Assembly: GCA_016192105.1 (NCBI GenBank)
Contig: JACPUV010000018.1
Span: 1-49,268 of the forward strand
DNA from: Sphingobacteriales bacterium
GTDB taxonomy: Bacteria; Bacteroidota; Bacteroidia; Chitinophagales; Chitinophagaceae
Length of the DNA: 49,268 bases
Reading direction: 5' to 3'
Positions 15,222-24,106 of this stretch are shown here, in pieces. The position numbers and the translations under genes are program-made. The notes under the pieces are model-generated. The model did not search any database, was not told where the DNA came from, and was given only the letters and a program-made list of their open reading frames with translations. Every line of letters starts with the position of its first letter. Position 1 is the first letter of the stretch.

Positions 15222-15396
15222 CCTTCATACAGTTACTTATGGCCGTTTACACAAAGAACTAAATACTACCTTTTTAGAAGAATATTTTTACCACCGCACT
15301 ATCCCATTCTCCCATTTTCGATCAAATTCAAATCTTCATCTTTTGCGCTTTGGACAGCTAGATCAATTCTGATCTTATTTTTAGCATTAAACTTTT

Positions 15397-15594
15397 TTAC
15401 CGCTGTTTTAGGAGCTTATCCAATCCAGGCAACTCCCAATTAACTCCAACGATCTTAAACTCCTCATCCACCAACACCTGCGCCGGATATTGCTCAATCC
15501 CATAGCGATAATACGGGATAATGTATTCCGGATCGGAGAGAATGATCCAGGAGAGCTGGTGTTTCCGGATCATTGACTTACAGTTGGGAAACTT
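15397..15594 (-). pseudogene. C-terminal fragment of a thioredoxin/TlpA-like protein
   Basis: Reading the minus strand from 15594, the frame gives KFPNCKSMIRKHQLSW, then ILSDPEYIIPYYRYGIEQYP, then AQVLVDEEFKIVGVNWELPG and a stop at 15397. The order 'strand, D-P, helix, Y-G-I..YP (cis-proline), V-D, strand, G' is the second half of a TlpA/AhpC-like thioredoxin fold. The first half, including any CxxC, is absent: an in-frame stop lies immediately upstream at 15595-15597. This is a truncated gene, probably cut by the event that built the island border. Confidence 0.6.
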
Positions 15595-15729
15595 TCACGT
15601 GTATTTGAACTGTTAGAACAGGAAACATCCACGAAGGTGATATACCTTTTGCAGGAGGACGAGATTTTTGGAAAATACAAAGAGGCTGGTCTAAAAATGT
15701 TTGGAATAGAACCAAACTGGATTTTCTGA
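15577..15729 (+). pseudogene. Orphan C-terminal gene fragment, plus strand, unknown family
   Basis: Between stops at 15574 and 15727 an open frame of 50 codons gives VGKLSRVFELLEQETSTKV, then IYLLQEDEIFGKYKEAGLKM and a stop after NWIF. Its amphipathic helix pattern and Lys/Glu content look like real protein, but it has no start codon near its beginning and the 5' part overlaps the truncated thioredoxin fragment on the other strand. I read it as the 3' end of a gene whose front was lost at a recombination junction near 15577-15594. The family is not recognised. Confidence 0.35.
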
Positions 15730-15801
15730 TGAATTTCTGGTACAACTACATCCTGAAATCTGAATATACAGAAAAAGTCACCCGAAAACCACCCGCCCCT
15801 C

Positions 15802-17751
15802 TCAAAAGGCGCTGTAAGTAACTTCTGTGGTCCGGCTCACATCAATACCGCTAACGGCCGACATCCGCATGCTGATCTTTTGCCCGGCCTCATGCTCCCC
15901 GGCACCGGCGGCAGCGCTTACTTCGCTCTGGTAGGCAAGGTCCGTAACCTGTCCTTTTGTGTTGAACGTAATCTCAAAACCGGTCTTGGCTTCCACATTC
16001 GCCTCTGCAAAACCAAGCGCCCCTTTTGCGCTTACACCCACCCCGCCAAAAACACTCATCTCTTTGGTTTTATAATTCCACTTCACCGCGCCGGCCAGTC
16101 CCTCGGTGCACTCCAGTTCGATCGACTCACAGTCAAGCCCGATGCTGCAAAAAGCCATCCCGATCTTGGCCTGTGAATTTTTGAAAGGACAATTATCCGC
16201 ATTTGCATCCGGGACGGTTACCTTGTCATCCGGGGAGGAAGAACTGATATCATCCGGCTTTTCATTGGGGCAATCCCCCTTTAGATTGGCAAAAGACCCG
16301 ATGTTCTGAAAAGCGAAACCCACCTGGCGCCATTTGTAATCAGCATATAAAAGCGCCATATTCCGGGCCACAAAAGATTTGCGCAGGTCATTCAGTTTTT
16401 CAAATTCATTGAGATCGTAGCAGCGGTTCAGGTAAGGCTCACAATAGATCCAGTAGGTCATCAGCAGGTCGGTGTACTTACGGTGACGGTCAGCAGCTGT
16501 TTTGCGCCAGTCCATATAGTACATTTCCCGGATCTGTTTGAGTTCCTTGCAGCGCCGGGTCATGAATTTATTCCAGGCCTCGGGGTTCCCTTCCATTTGT
16601 TTGGCCCTTTCTTCGTCATTTGCGGTCAGTTGTTCCAGGGCTCGTTCCATTTTTTTAATATGCAGGCTGTCATCCCGCCCGCTTTCCCGGAATACCTTAT
16701 CCAGTTCATCGTTATAATATTCCTCCAGCAGCTCCATGGCAAGGGTATATTTTTTAAACAGGATCCGGCCGCTTTTATTTTCATGTTGGTACCAGGCCTG
16801 CAGTTGTTCCGGTGACATTTTCGAAACGGTATTCGCAAAAGCCTGTTGCTTTGCACCGGCTCCCTTACTGATCTCCCCTAATTTTTTGGATACCCGCTCA
16901 ACCGATTTATCGCTCATCAGGGTCAGTGCATCTGCCCAGTCAGGAAAACCGGGAAGACGCAGTTGATCCACCGGCATAGCGGGATTTGGCGCTTCCGGGG
17001 TAGCAGGCGATTGTTCACCATAGGACTGATCGGGCTGGTAGGCATGATCATACTTCACATTCTCGTGTATTTTACCCAGCGATTCGCAGTAGGCAGACCT
17101 GACCCCCGCGAATAATTCCCGCATGGCGGCTTTCCCGTCTTTTCGTTTCAGGTACACGGAAACAAGGCTTTGCCGGGCCGGGGCAAAATCCGGGTTGATG
17201 CGTAAAGCCCTTTTGAAAAAAGTTTCGGCCAGCCGGTCATCGTAGAGTTCAAACAGGGTATTGCCCAGGTTGGTCAGGATCACCGGCGCATCGGGACAAA
17301 CCGATTTGGCATAAAGGAAAATCTTCAATGCGGCTTTGGGCGAATCAATGGCCCGCATAAAAGCCCCGAAATTATTCAGGATGATTGTATCCTTCGGGAA
17401 AAGGGCAGCCGGTTTGGCGGCAAATACTGCGGCCGTGTTTTTGGAGCTGCCTGTTCCGGCGATCATTACAGAAGCTGAACTCAGTCCGCCTGCCGTTTTT
17501 AATTTATCCGGCCCGGGAGCTTCCAGCTTACCCAGCTGCGCATCCACATAGGCTTTTTCTTTTGCGTCGTAGATACCGGTGTAGAATTGCCTGAAGACAC
17601 GGTCGGCCATTTTTACCAGTTCGGCGGAGCTGATCACCTTCGTGGTATCGGCCCTGATATACTGAAAGGGATTTCGGGTTTGTGCCGGCCCGGTAAGGGG
17701 GCCGGTGAAAAGCAGTATAGCCAGCCCGCCGGTCAGCAGCAATCGTTTCAT
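15802..17751 (-). CDS. Secreted TPR-containing protein, paralogue of the protein at 43741-45699
   Basis: 649 aa. A signal peptide ends near residue 24 (GPAQ). TPR-like helices at about 120-210 include APVILTNLGNTLFELYDDRLAE and AETFFKRALRINPDFAPARQ. A long helical, charged middle (about 260-500) contains W/Y-rich segments. The C-terminal ~150 residues are Cys-containing then Gly/Ala/Val-rich beta sequence (FGGVGVSAKGALGFAEANVEA). Comparable features occur in the same order in the 652-residue protein at 43741, and the C-terminal motifs (EG..G, GxGVxAxxG, EA, F, VTD) align. Function unknown; a cell-surface or periplasmic assembly protein is plausible. A small FN3-like protein is encoded 20 bases upstream in the same operon. 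The product lacks a recognised secretion tag. Confidence 0.8.
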   Translation of the reverse strand: MKRLLLTGGLAILLFTGPLTGPAQTRNPFQYIRADTTKVISSAELVKMADRVFRQFYTGIYDAKEKAYVDAQLGKLEAPGPDKLKTAGGLSSASVMIAGTGSSKNTAAVFAAKPAALFPKDTIILNNFGAFMRAIDSPKAALKIFLYAKSVCPDAPVILTNLGNTLFELYDDRLAETFFKRALRINPDFAPARQSLVSVYLKRKDGKAAMRELFAGVRSAYCESLGKIHENVKYDHAYQPDQSYGEQSPATPEAPNPAMPVDQLRLPGFPDWADALTLMSDKSVERVSKKLGEISKGAGAKQQAFANTVSKMSPEQLQAWYQHENKSGRILFKKYTLAMELLEEYYNDELDKVFRESGRDDSLHIKKMERALEQLTANDEERAKQMEGNPEAWNKFMTRRCKELKQIREMYYMDWRKTAADRHRKYTDLLMTYWIYCEPYLNRCYDLNEFEKLNDLRKSFVARNMALLYADYKWRQVGFAFQNIGSFANLKGDCPNEKPDDISSSSPDDKVTVPDANADNCPFKNSQAKIGMAFCSIGLDCESIELECTEGLAGAVKWNYKTKEMSVFGGVGVSAKGALGFAEANVEAKTGFEITFNTKGQVTDLAYQSEVSAAAGAGEHEAGQKISMRMSAVSGIDVSRTTEVTYSAF

Positions 17752-17771
17752 AACAGGGAATTAGTCTATAA

Positions 17772-18176
17772 TCACTTTTTCGGTTTCAGGGTCGTAAAGC
17801 TGATATCGTTTCCATAGATCGTGTTTCCGGATACAATTGCGTAGGCCCGTACATGCATCGTGGCGCCGGCCATTAACCCGGTTATAGCAGACCGGTACTT
17901 CACAGGTCCCTGGCCAGCCTTTGCCAGTCCGAATTTAGTATTGGCGGTAGTGGGATTTACTCCTTTCCCGACACAGACTCCGAGGGTTTTCGGTAAATGC
18001 TGCGGATCTTCCACGGAAAAAATGCAATCAGCGCTGGTCGTAGTGATGTTGATTACCTGCAGGGTTTTAATCACGATAGCCGGTTTGGGACCGGCCGGGC
18101 GGAATGAACTGGCCAGGTAGATGGCAGCTGCTGCCGCTACCAGCGAAAGTACCAGCCGGATATACAGTCGTTTCAT
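17772..18176 (-). CDS. Small exported protein with a fibronectin type III-like domain
   Basis: 134 aa. A hydrophobic N-terminal segment (LYIRLVLSLVAAAAAIYLA, residues 4-22) is a signal peptide or membrane anchor. The remainder matches the FN3-like pattern common in Bacteroidota surface proteins: INITTTSADCIFSV, GVCVGKGVNPT, YRSAITGLMAGATMHVRAYA and a final strand ending ISFTTL. One such domain is present. It precedes the 649-residue TPR protein by 20 bases and is probably co-transcribed with it, suggesting a partner or surface adaptor. A perfect TACATTTG box lies 44 bases upstream of the ATG. Confidence 0.75.
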   Translation of the reverse strand: MKRLYIRLVLSLVAAAAAIYLASSFRPAGPKPAIVIKTLQVINITTTSADCIFSVEDPQHLPKTLGVCVGKGVNPTTANTKFGLAKAGQGPVKYRSAITGLMAGATMHVRAYAIVSGNTIYGNDISFTTLKPKK

Positions 18177-18220
18177 ACTACTTCATTTATTTAAAGGTAA
18201 AATGGAGAGGGAGGGAGAAA

Positions 18221-18228
18221 CAAATGTA
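18221..18228 (-). promoter_or_regulatory. -7 promoter box (TACATTTG) for the FN3/TPR operon
   Basis: On the minus strand this octamer is a perfect match to TAnnTTTG, the Bacteroidota housekeeping -7 box. It lies 44 bases ahead of the ATG at 18176. No clear TTG -33 box is seen at the usual spacing, so an activator may be needed. Confidence 0.4.
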
Positions 18229-18381
18229 AGGGGCCATAAATAATATGATTTTGCTCAGTCCGGGCCCCTCCGGTAACCCGTTGAGGTTTTTTTGCGGTCA
18301 GGCATCTGCAGGCTCTGCCGGTGAAGGGTGAAATTGCCTGCCGCTTATTCAGTACCCGGATGAGAAGCGGCCGCTTCGAAA

Positions 18382-18534
18382 ATGGAATTGAAAGAGGTTA
18401 TTGCAAAACGGAGTGACTTCTTATTGTCAGCGCTTACGGAAAACCGGCGACGCGTGTTTTATTTTCCCGGTTATGCCTACCCGAAACCTATTCCATATAT
18501 TAGCAATAACGTTTTGTTAGTGGAGCGCCGCTGA
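18382..18534 (+). CDS. Possible small ORF (50 aa), uncertain
   Basis: An ATG-started frame encodes MELKEVIAKRSDFLLSALTE, then NRRRVFYFPGYAYPKPIPYI and ends LLVERR. It is basic with an aromatic/proline-rich middle and has no signal peptide. It is the only plausible reading frame in the intergenic region, but 50 codons can occur by chance and no family was recognised. It would be transcribed toward the CHASE3 kinase. Confidence 0.2.
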   Translation: MELKEVIAKRSDFLLSALTENRRRVFYFPGYAYPKPIPYISNNVLLVERR

Positions 18535-18821
18535 CATGAAATAATCAATTATGCGACTGCTCCGGCTAAGGGTTTACCCATACCCCCGCCGTTTCCGGGT
18601 AAGTTCATATTGGAGTATCTGATTTTTTTTGTGTAACTTAATGGGAAGAAGAGCCTGTGTACATAAGATGAATGATTACGGACATTCGGCTCAGGGGGAG
18701 TAATCCCCGGGCAGAGAATGAAACAAAAACCAAGGGCAGGGGTCTCCGGGCAGTTGTTCTATCCTTCAAAAATTCATTTACCTGAACAACGGTTGGGCTG
18801 CTGCTGCCACACATTGTTGCT

Positions 18822-20534
18822 ATGAAAATTTCTTCACCCGGTAACCTGTTTACCTCAGGTATTGCCCTGCTCATCAGCACCCTGCTGATTGTATATTTTG
18901 TATCAAACCGCCAGTTCCAGCGGGTTCGCGATACTTCCGGTCAGGTCACCCGCACCCGGCAGGTTATCCAGCATATTCAGAAATTAGTCATGACCGCACT
19001 CGATAACGAGACCGGGGCCCGCGGTTATGCTATCAGCGGCAAGGATGAATTCCTGGAACCACTGATCCAGTCGGGGAAAAGCTTCGGGGACGAAACAACG
19101 GCCCTGCAACAACTTCTTTCGGATAACCCCGGGCAATTGCAGCGGCTGGATTCAATCCGTTTTTTTATCAGCCGGCGCATGCACTTTTCCGACAGCATGG
19201 TCATCATAAAAAAAACAGGAACAGCCGCCGCCCTGGTGAGCCTGGTGGAAAGCGGACTCGGGAAACACTATTCCGACCAGATCCGGCGTATCGGGACGGA
19301 AATGGAACAGTATGAAACAGAGCTGCTGGCTATCCGGAAGCAGGACAATGAACAAACCATCCGCCAATTAAACATCATTTTATACAGCATCCTGGCCTTT
19401 ATCTTCGGACTGGGTCTCTTCATGATCCAGCGGCTGCACAGGGATTACCGGAAACAGGTGGCAAGTGAACAACGCTTCAGCGCCCTGCTCGACGCGGCCC
19501 CGGATGCCACCGTGATTACAGACGAACAGGGCCGGATCCGGGTCATTAACCAGCAGGCAGTAGAACTTTTCGGTTATACAAAGCAGGAAATGACCGGCCA
19601 GCCGGTGGAAATACTGGTTCCCATCGCCCTGCGAACGGCGCATATACATCACCGGAATAGCTTTATGCGATCCGCCCACCTCCGGGCCATGGGCGCCGGG
19701 CTGGATCTCTTTGCTGTGAGAAAAAACGGATCTGAATTCCCGGTAGAGATCAGCCTCTCTCCCATTCAAACGGATGAAGGGCTGCGGGTAATCGCTTCGG
19801 TACGGGACATCACTCAGCGGAAAACGCTGGAAACGGCCCTGCGCCGCAGCAATGCCGAACTGGAAGCGTTTACCTATTCGGTGTCGCATGACCTGCGGGC
19901 TCCGCTGCGGGGTATTGTCGGCTTTACCAGCATCCTCGAGGAGGATTACCAGGATAAACTGGATGAGGAAGGCCATCGCATTACCGGGGTTATTAAGTCC
20001 AATACCCTCCGGATGGGTCACCTGATCGATGACCTGCTTGCTTTTTCCCGGCTGGGCCGGCAGGAGATCCTGAAAGCAAACGTGAATACCGATGCCCTGG
20101 TGAAGGAAATTTTAAACGAGCATATTAAACCGCTCTCCCGGCCGGGTATTCAATGGAGCATCGCACCTTTGCCACCTGTTTATGCCGACCTGAATACACT
20201 CCGCCAGGCCTGGATCAACCTGCTTTCCAATGCGGTGAAATATTCCGCAAAAAAAGAAAGACCGGAGATTGAGGTCGGCCATTATACAGACAAGGGGCAG
20301 CAGGTCTTCTTTGTAAAAGATAACGGGGTGGGTTTTGATAACAAGTACCGGGATAAACTCTTCCGGGTATTCCAGCGGCTGCATAACGAGGAGGATTTTG
20401 AAGGCACCGGGGTGGGACTGGCCCTCGTGGAAAAAATCGTGGCAAGACATGGGGGAAAAGTATGGGCCGACGGGAAAGAAGGAGAAGGGGCCTGTTTCTT
20501 TTTTTCCCTGCCAGATCCCACGACAAACCTGTAA
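18822..20534 (+). CDS. Membrane sensor histidine kinase, CHASE3-PAS-HisKA-HATPase
   Basis: 570 aa. TM1 lies at about 12-28. A periplasmic CHASE3 domain spans about 35-180 (conserved DNETGARGYAISG near 65-77). TM2 is about 184-203. A PAS domain at about 212-330 contains DAAPDATVITDEQGRI and KNGSEFPVEISL. The HisKA helix carries His356 in SVSHDLRAPLRG, and the HATPase domain has N-box INLLSNAVKYS, G1 KDNGVGFDNKY and G2 GTGVGLALV. All catalytic boxes are intact. The next gene, 22 bases downstream, is a stand-alone receiver of the type usually phosphorylated by such bacteriophytochrome-like kinases. Ligand unknown. The start ATG precedes a typical positive-then-hydrophobic N-terminus. Confidence 0.95.
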   Translation: MKISSPGNLFTSGIALLISTLLIVYFVSNRQFQRVRDTSGQVTRTRQVIQHIQKLVMTALDNETGARGYAISGKDEFLEPLIQSGKSFGDETTALQQLLSDNPGQLQRLDSIRFFISRRMHFSDSMVIIKKTGTAAALVSLVESGLGKHYSDQIRRIGTEMEQYETELLAIRKQDNEQTIRQLNIILYSILAFIFGLGLFMIQRLHRDYRKQVASEQRFSALLDAAPDATVITDEQGRIRVINQQAVELFGYTKQEMTGQPVEILVPIALRTAHIHHRNSFMRSAHLRAMGAGLDLFAVRKNGSEFPVEISLSPIQTDEGLRVIASVRDITQRKTLETALRRSNAELEAFTYSVSHDLRAPLRGIVGFTSILEEDYQDKLDEEGHRITGVIKSNTLRMGHLIDDLLAFSRLGRQEILKANVNTDALVKEILNEHIKPLSRPGIQWSIAPLPPVYADLNTLRQAWINLLSNAVKYSAKKERPEIEVGHYTDKGQQVFFVKDNGVGFDNKYRDKLFRVFQRLHNEEDFEGTGVGLALVEKIVARHGGKVWADGKEGEGACFFFSLPDPTTNL

Positions 20535-20556
20535 ACGGAACAGCAAAACATAAACG

Positions 20557-21003
20557 ATGGATATACATAATAAAGTGGAAATTCTGCTGGCCGAAGACAG
20601 TCAGCATGACGCGGAACTCACGATCCGGGAATTGAAAAAGCACAAAATGGCCAATAACCTCGTGCACGTGAAGGACGGGGAAGAGGCGCTGAATTTTATT
20701 TTTGGCAGGGGCGCTTATATTTCGAGGAAGGATCGTATTCATTTTCCCAAAGTGATCCTGCTCGATATCCAGATGCCGAAAGTAAACGGGATTGAGGTAC
20801 TGCGGCAGATCAAGGAAGACCCCCGCACCCGTTCCATCCCGGTAGTGATCCTGACTTCTTCCAAAGAACACCCGGATGTAAAAGCCTGTTATGAACTCGG
20901 GGCCAACAGTTATATCGTGAAGCCGGTGAATTTTGAGGGATTTGCGGAATCCATCCGGAACCTGGGTTTTTACTGGCTCCTGCTGAATCAATCACCGGAA
21001 TAA
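20557..21003 (+). CDS. Single-domain response regulator, Rcp1-like (CheY fold)
   Basis: 148 aa, receiver domain only. Acidic pocket E13-D14 in LLAEDS, phosphoacceptor D70 in ILLDIQMP, T100 in ILTSS and K122 in IVKPV. The insertion around residues 48-64 (FIFGRGAYISRKDRIHF) is characteristic of the Rcp1 subgroup that pairs with PAS/phytochrome-type kinases. There is no output domain, so it should act by protein contact or as a phosphate shuttle. It lies between the CHASE3 kinase (gap 22 bases) and the REC-PAS-PAS kinase (gap 12 bases). Confidence 0.95.
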   Translation: MDIHNKVEILLAEDSQHDAELTIRELKKHKMANNLVHVKDGEEALNFIFGRGAYISRKDRIHFPKVILLDIQMPKVNGIEVLRQIKEDPRTRSIPVVILTSSKEHPDVKACYELGANSYIVKPVNFEGFAESIRNLGFYWLLLNQSPE

Positions 21004-21015
21004 TATCGGGTTTCT

Positions 21016-22785
21016 ATGCAAAAAGCGATGAACATACTGATGCTGGAAGACAGTGCTACGGATGCCGAACTGGTGCAGCGCCTGCTGAAAAAGGAGTACC
21101 CGCAATGCCGCATACAGCTTGCCGTTACCCGCGAGGCCTTCCTCCTCGCTTTGTACCAGTCGGAGCCGGATGTGATACTGGCGGATAATTCCCTTCCCCA
21201 GTTTGACGCCCGGGAAGCCCTCCGGATGGTGCGGGACAACGGGATCAATACTCCTTTTATTATGGTGTCCGGTACCACCACGGAAGAATTTGCGGTGCAG
21301 ATGATCAAGAACGGGGCGGATGATTATATTCTGAAAGACAGGCTGATCCGCCTGCCGGCTGCCATAGAGGCTGCCCTGCGGCACCAGGAAGCGGAACGGG
21401 AAAAGGCAGGAGCCCTGCGAAAACTGGTGGAAAGCGAGGAAAAATACCGGACCATCGTGGAACGGATCTCGGATGGATTTATCGTAATGAACCGGGGATG
21501 GGAAGTCACCTATATCAATCCCGCTGCTGAAAAATTATTGCGGCGGCCGCCCGGTTACCTCATGGAAAAAAACATGCAGGAAGAGTTCTCCGCCATCCAT
21601 GACCGGCCCTTTTTTGCGGCTTTCGAAGAAGCCATCTACACCGGGAAAAACAGGTACCTCGAATTATATTCCGCATCCGTGGACCGCTGGATACAGGCCA
21701 GCATCTATCCTTCGGGAGATGGGATAGCTGTTTTCTTCCGCGATTTTTCCGAACAGCGGAAAGCTGAGGAAGAAGCGCGAAAGAGCGAAGAAAAATACCG
21801 GATTTTTATTCAGCGGGTTACGGACGCATTCATATCCCTGGATCACAACTGGTGTTATACCTACCTTAACCAGCAGGCCGGTGAACTGATCCACCGGAAA
21901 CCCGAAGACCTGATCGGGAAAAATGTATGGGCAGAATTTCCGGATGCCGTTCATTCTGCCACCTTCATGGCCTTCAACCAGGCGATGAATGAACAGCGCT
22001 ATCTCAGCAACGTGGATTATTATGCCCCGCTGGATCTCTGGCAGGAAAATCATATCTATCCTTCGGAAGACGGGATCTCTGTGTTTATCCGGAATATTAC
22101 GGAGAAAAAGAAGCTGGAACTGGAATTGCAGGAGCGGCAAAGAAAGGAACAGCAGAAAATGATCGCGGCGACTCTTGAAGCCCAGGAAAAGGAAAGAAAT
22201 GCCATTGGCGCTGAACTGCACGACAATGTAAATCAGATCCTGGTCGGTACCCGGGTCCTGCTGTCTGTATTGCGGGAACACCCGGACCGAACCGGAGAAA
22301 TCGTGAACAACTGCCTGGATAACCTCGCGCTTGCAATCCTGGAAAACCGGAAAATCGCACACGAACTGGTGGCGCCCGATCTGTCAAAAGAAGACCTGCC
22401 GGGTCAGCTTAACCGGCTTTGCGAAACCATGCTCCGTCCCGCGGGCATCGAAACCTTTCTGCAATACGGGGAGTATTCCGAATCAGAACTGGATGAAAAA
22501 AGAAAACTTTCCCTCTACCGGATCGCGCAGGAGCAATGCACGAATATCATCAAATATGCTTATGCGAAAAACGTGATCCTGACACTCTCCACGCTCAATG
22601 GAAGCCTTGCCTTCCGGATCGCGGATGATGGTGTAGGCGCCGAAACCGGTAAAACGGCCATGGGGATCGGGTTACAGAATATCAGCAACCGCTTAACCGT
22701 TTTTGGCGGAACCCTGCAGGTAATCACCAACCCGGGAGAAGGGTTTGAACTGGAGATTACCATGCCCCTGGCGGAAAATGAATAA
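21016..22785 (+). CDS. Cytoplasmic hybrid kinase: REC-PAS-PAS-HisKA_3-HATPase
   Basis: 589 aa, no membrane segment. An N-terminal receiver (about 5-120) has D57 in ILADNSLP, SGTT near 95 and K near 111 in ILKDRL. Two PAS domains follow (about 145-250 and 265-370), each ending in an FFRDFSE/FIRNITE-type strand. A HisKA_3 helix has His402 in GAELHDNVNQIL. The HATPase has N-box RIAQEQCTNIIKYA, G1 ADDGVGAE and G2 GIGLQNI. With the receiver as input, kinase output is probably controlled by phosphorylation of D57, perhaps by the CHASE3 kinase two genes upstream. HisKA_3 kinases normally pair with NarL-type regulators, but none is adjacent. The second in-frame ATG (residue 5) is an alternative start. 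Confidence 0.93.
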   Translation: MQKAMNILMLEDSATDAELVQRLLKKEYPQCRIQLAVTREAFLLALYQSEPDVILADNSLPQFDAREALRMVRDNGINTPFIMVSGTTTEEFAVQMIKNGADDYILKDRLIRLPAAIEAALRHQEAEREKAGALRKLVESEEKYRTIVERISDGFIVMNRGWEVTYINPAAEKLLRRPPGYLMEKNMQEEFSAIHDRPFFAAFEEAIYTGKNRYLELYSASVDRWIQASIYPSGDGIAVFFRDFSEQRKAEEEARKSEEKYRIFIQRVTDAFISLDHNWCYTYLNQQAGELIHRKPEDLIGKNVWAEFPDAVHSATFMAFNQAMNEQRYLSNVDYYAPLDLWQENHIYPSEDGISVFIRNITEKKKLELELQERQRKEQQKMIAATLEAQEKERNAIGAELHDNVNQILVGTRVLLSVLREHPDRTGEIVNNCLDNLALAILENRKIAHELVAPDLSKEDLPGQLNRLCETMLRPAGIETFLQYGEYSESELDEKRKLSLYRIAQEQCTNIIKYAYAKNVILTLSTLNGSLAFRIADDGVGAETGKTAMGIGLQNISNRLTVFGGTLQVITNPGEGFELEITMPLAENE

Positions 22786-22791
22786 GTTTAC

Positions 22792-23433
22792 TCAGAAGGT
22801 CCACCCCCACCCCGCATCCACATTTACCAATACAAAGTGCTGTTCGGATTTTGCAGTTTCACCGGGATGCCGGCTGAACTGCGGCTTCATATTCAGGTGA
22901 CCGGTTTTCAGGTGAAAACTATTTTTTTCATTGATAGAATACGCAATGCTGAGCTCTCCGCCCCAGGAAAAACAGGGGGCTGACTGTTTATAAAGCCAGG
23001 TTTCATTTTGCCGGGTTAATTCCGGGGTCCATACTTTACTGATCCCGGCCAGCGGACTGAAGGCGGCTTCCCATTTCCCGGAGAAGCTTTTATACAGCAG
23101 GGGGCCGGCCATCCACCCGACGGCCCGGTAATGATTGGCAGCTGCGAGGGCGGGTACCCTGCTGTTACCGGCTTTATTGCTCGCGTAATAAAGCATCGTC
23201 TTTATACCCGTCCACGAGTTGAACCGGTACGTATAACTGATATCAAAGGTGAAACCCGGTTTGGCAAAACCAGAAGTCTGGATGGCGGGGTCTTCAGCAG
23301 CGAAACAAAGGAGGGGAACACTGATACCCGCGCTGAAAGCCAGTCCGGATTTTTTTTGCGGCAAGGTTATTTCCTGCGCAGCAAGCGGCAGGACGAGTAA
23401 CATGATAACGATCCAGCTCATCATCTTTTTCAT
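22792..23433 (-). CDS. Outer-membrane beta-barrel protein (porin-like, small)
   Basis: 213 aa. A signal peptide ends near residue 20 (LAAQ). The rest has alternating hydrophobic strands typical of an eight-stranded barrel, for example FTFDISYTYRFNSWTGIKTM and SFHLKTGHLNM, ending in the C-terminal aromatic WGWTF expected for BamA recognition. It is related in layout to the 226-residue protein at 26704 (both have an AGISVP/AGPSFP strand, a Y-x-YRF strand, then F/LYYS). Convergent with the hybrid kinase gene, with a 6-base gap. Function unknown. Confidence 0.75.
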   Translation of the reverse strand: MKKMMSWIVIMLLVLPLAAQEITLPQKKSGLAFSAGISVPLLCFAAEDPAIQTSGFAKPGFTFDISYTYRFNSWTGIKTMLYYASNKAGNSRVPALAAANHYRAVGWMAGPLLYKSFSGKWEAAFSPLAGISKVWTPELTRQNETWLYKQSAPCFSWGGELSIAYSINEKNSFHLKTGHLNMKPQFSRHPGETAKSEQHFVLVNVDAGWGWTF

Positions 23434-24106
23434 AATTCCCTCCCCCCTGCTTGCAAGGTACTACCCCGAGCAAGGGAAAACAATGATTAATGGAAGGGGA
23501 TAGCAGGAAAAAATGTGGTTGGGCCTGTTTCTCTTCGATACTTTATCAACAGCACAGCAATAAGCGGCGCCGGGTAGAAAACCAGTTCTGTTCCCTGGTA
23601 AGGCCACTGTCCACATGGGTCGTTTCCACCAGTTGCCCAAAATGTTCACCTGTTTCGCTGATGAGTGCAAACAAAGCAGAGCACATACTTGCACTCGTCA
23701 GGCAGATCTTAGAACGGCTGGCGCACTGAATTTTTTTTGTATTGTGCCTGCCGCGTAAAAATCTACCAGTGATTTTAAAGGCGCTCCCCATCTTTCTGAT
23801 TTTCATTGCGCCAGGAATTTCACCGCTCCCCCACAGGGGGTTCCTGCTTTATTCTGTTGGTAATCAATTCCTCAGAAAATGGACATTTTTTAGCCATGAT
23901 CAGAAATACTAAATAGGGTGAAATAGTTCATCTTATTTGTTGAGATAATCATAAATAGCTTACTAATAATTATTTAGCATAATAGTACGGGCAAATATTA
24001 CCCGATTTATTGTCCCCGCCTGGTTATAATCGGTAAATTACAGGGAGTCTTCCGGGTCTTCGCCTGCCGCCCTGCTCCTGACAGAAAAACGGCAGACAGC
24101 TTTCTT
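23434..24106. other. 673-bp intergenic region with no recognised gene
   Basis: Short reading frames occur on both strands (longest about 86 codons on the minus strand at 23546-23806), but none resembles a known family or has a convincing start context, and their frames overlap one another. The last ~220 bases (from about 23880) are AT-rich and probably hold the promoter of the NfeD gene at 24107. A decayed gene in the first half is possible. Confidence 0.5.

Larger units (their letters stand above)
18177..18821. other. 645-bp intergenic region between divergent operons
   Basis: Apart from the minus-strand TACATTTG box at 18221-18228 and a possible 50-codon ORF (18382-18534), the stretch shows no recognisable RNA gene, transposon end or repeat. 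A GGGGCC/GGCCCC pair near 18230-18268 could form a weak hairpin. The length is unusual for this gene-dense window. Confidence 0.5.

Noticed and set aside
15156..15443. 95-codon ORF over the palindrome
   Set aside because: It translates the stem-loop and AT-rich spacer and crosses the end of the thioredoxin fragment; no protein-like pattern.
20215..20991. 258-codon minus-strand ORF across the kinase/receiver boundary
   Set aside because: Antisense shadow over two well supported signalling genes.
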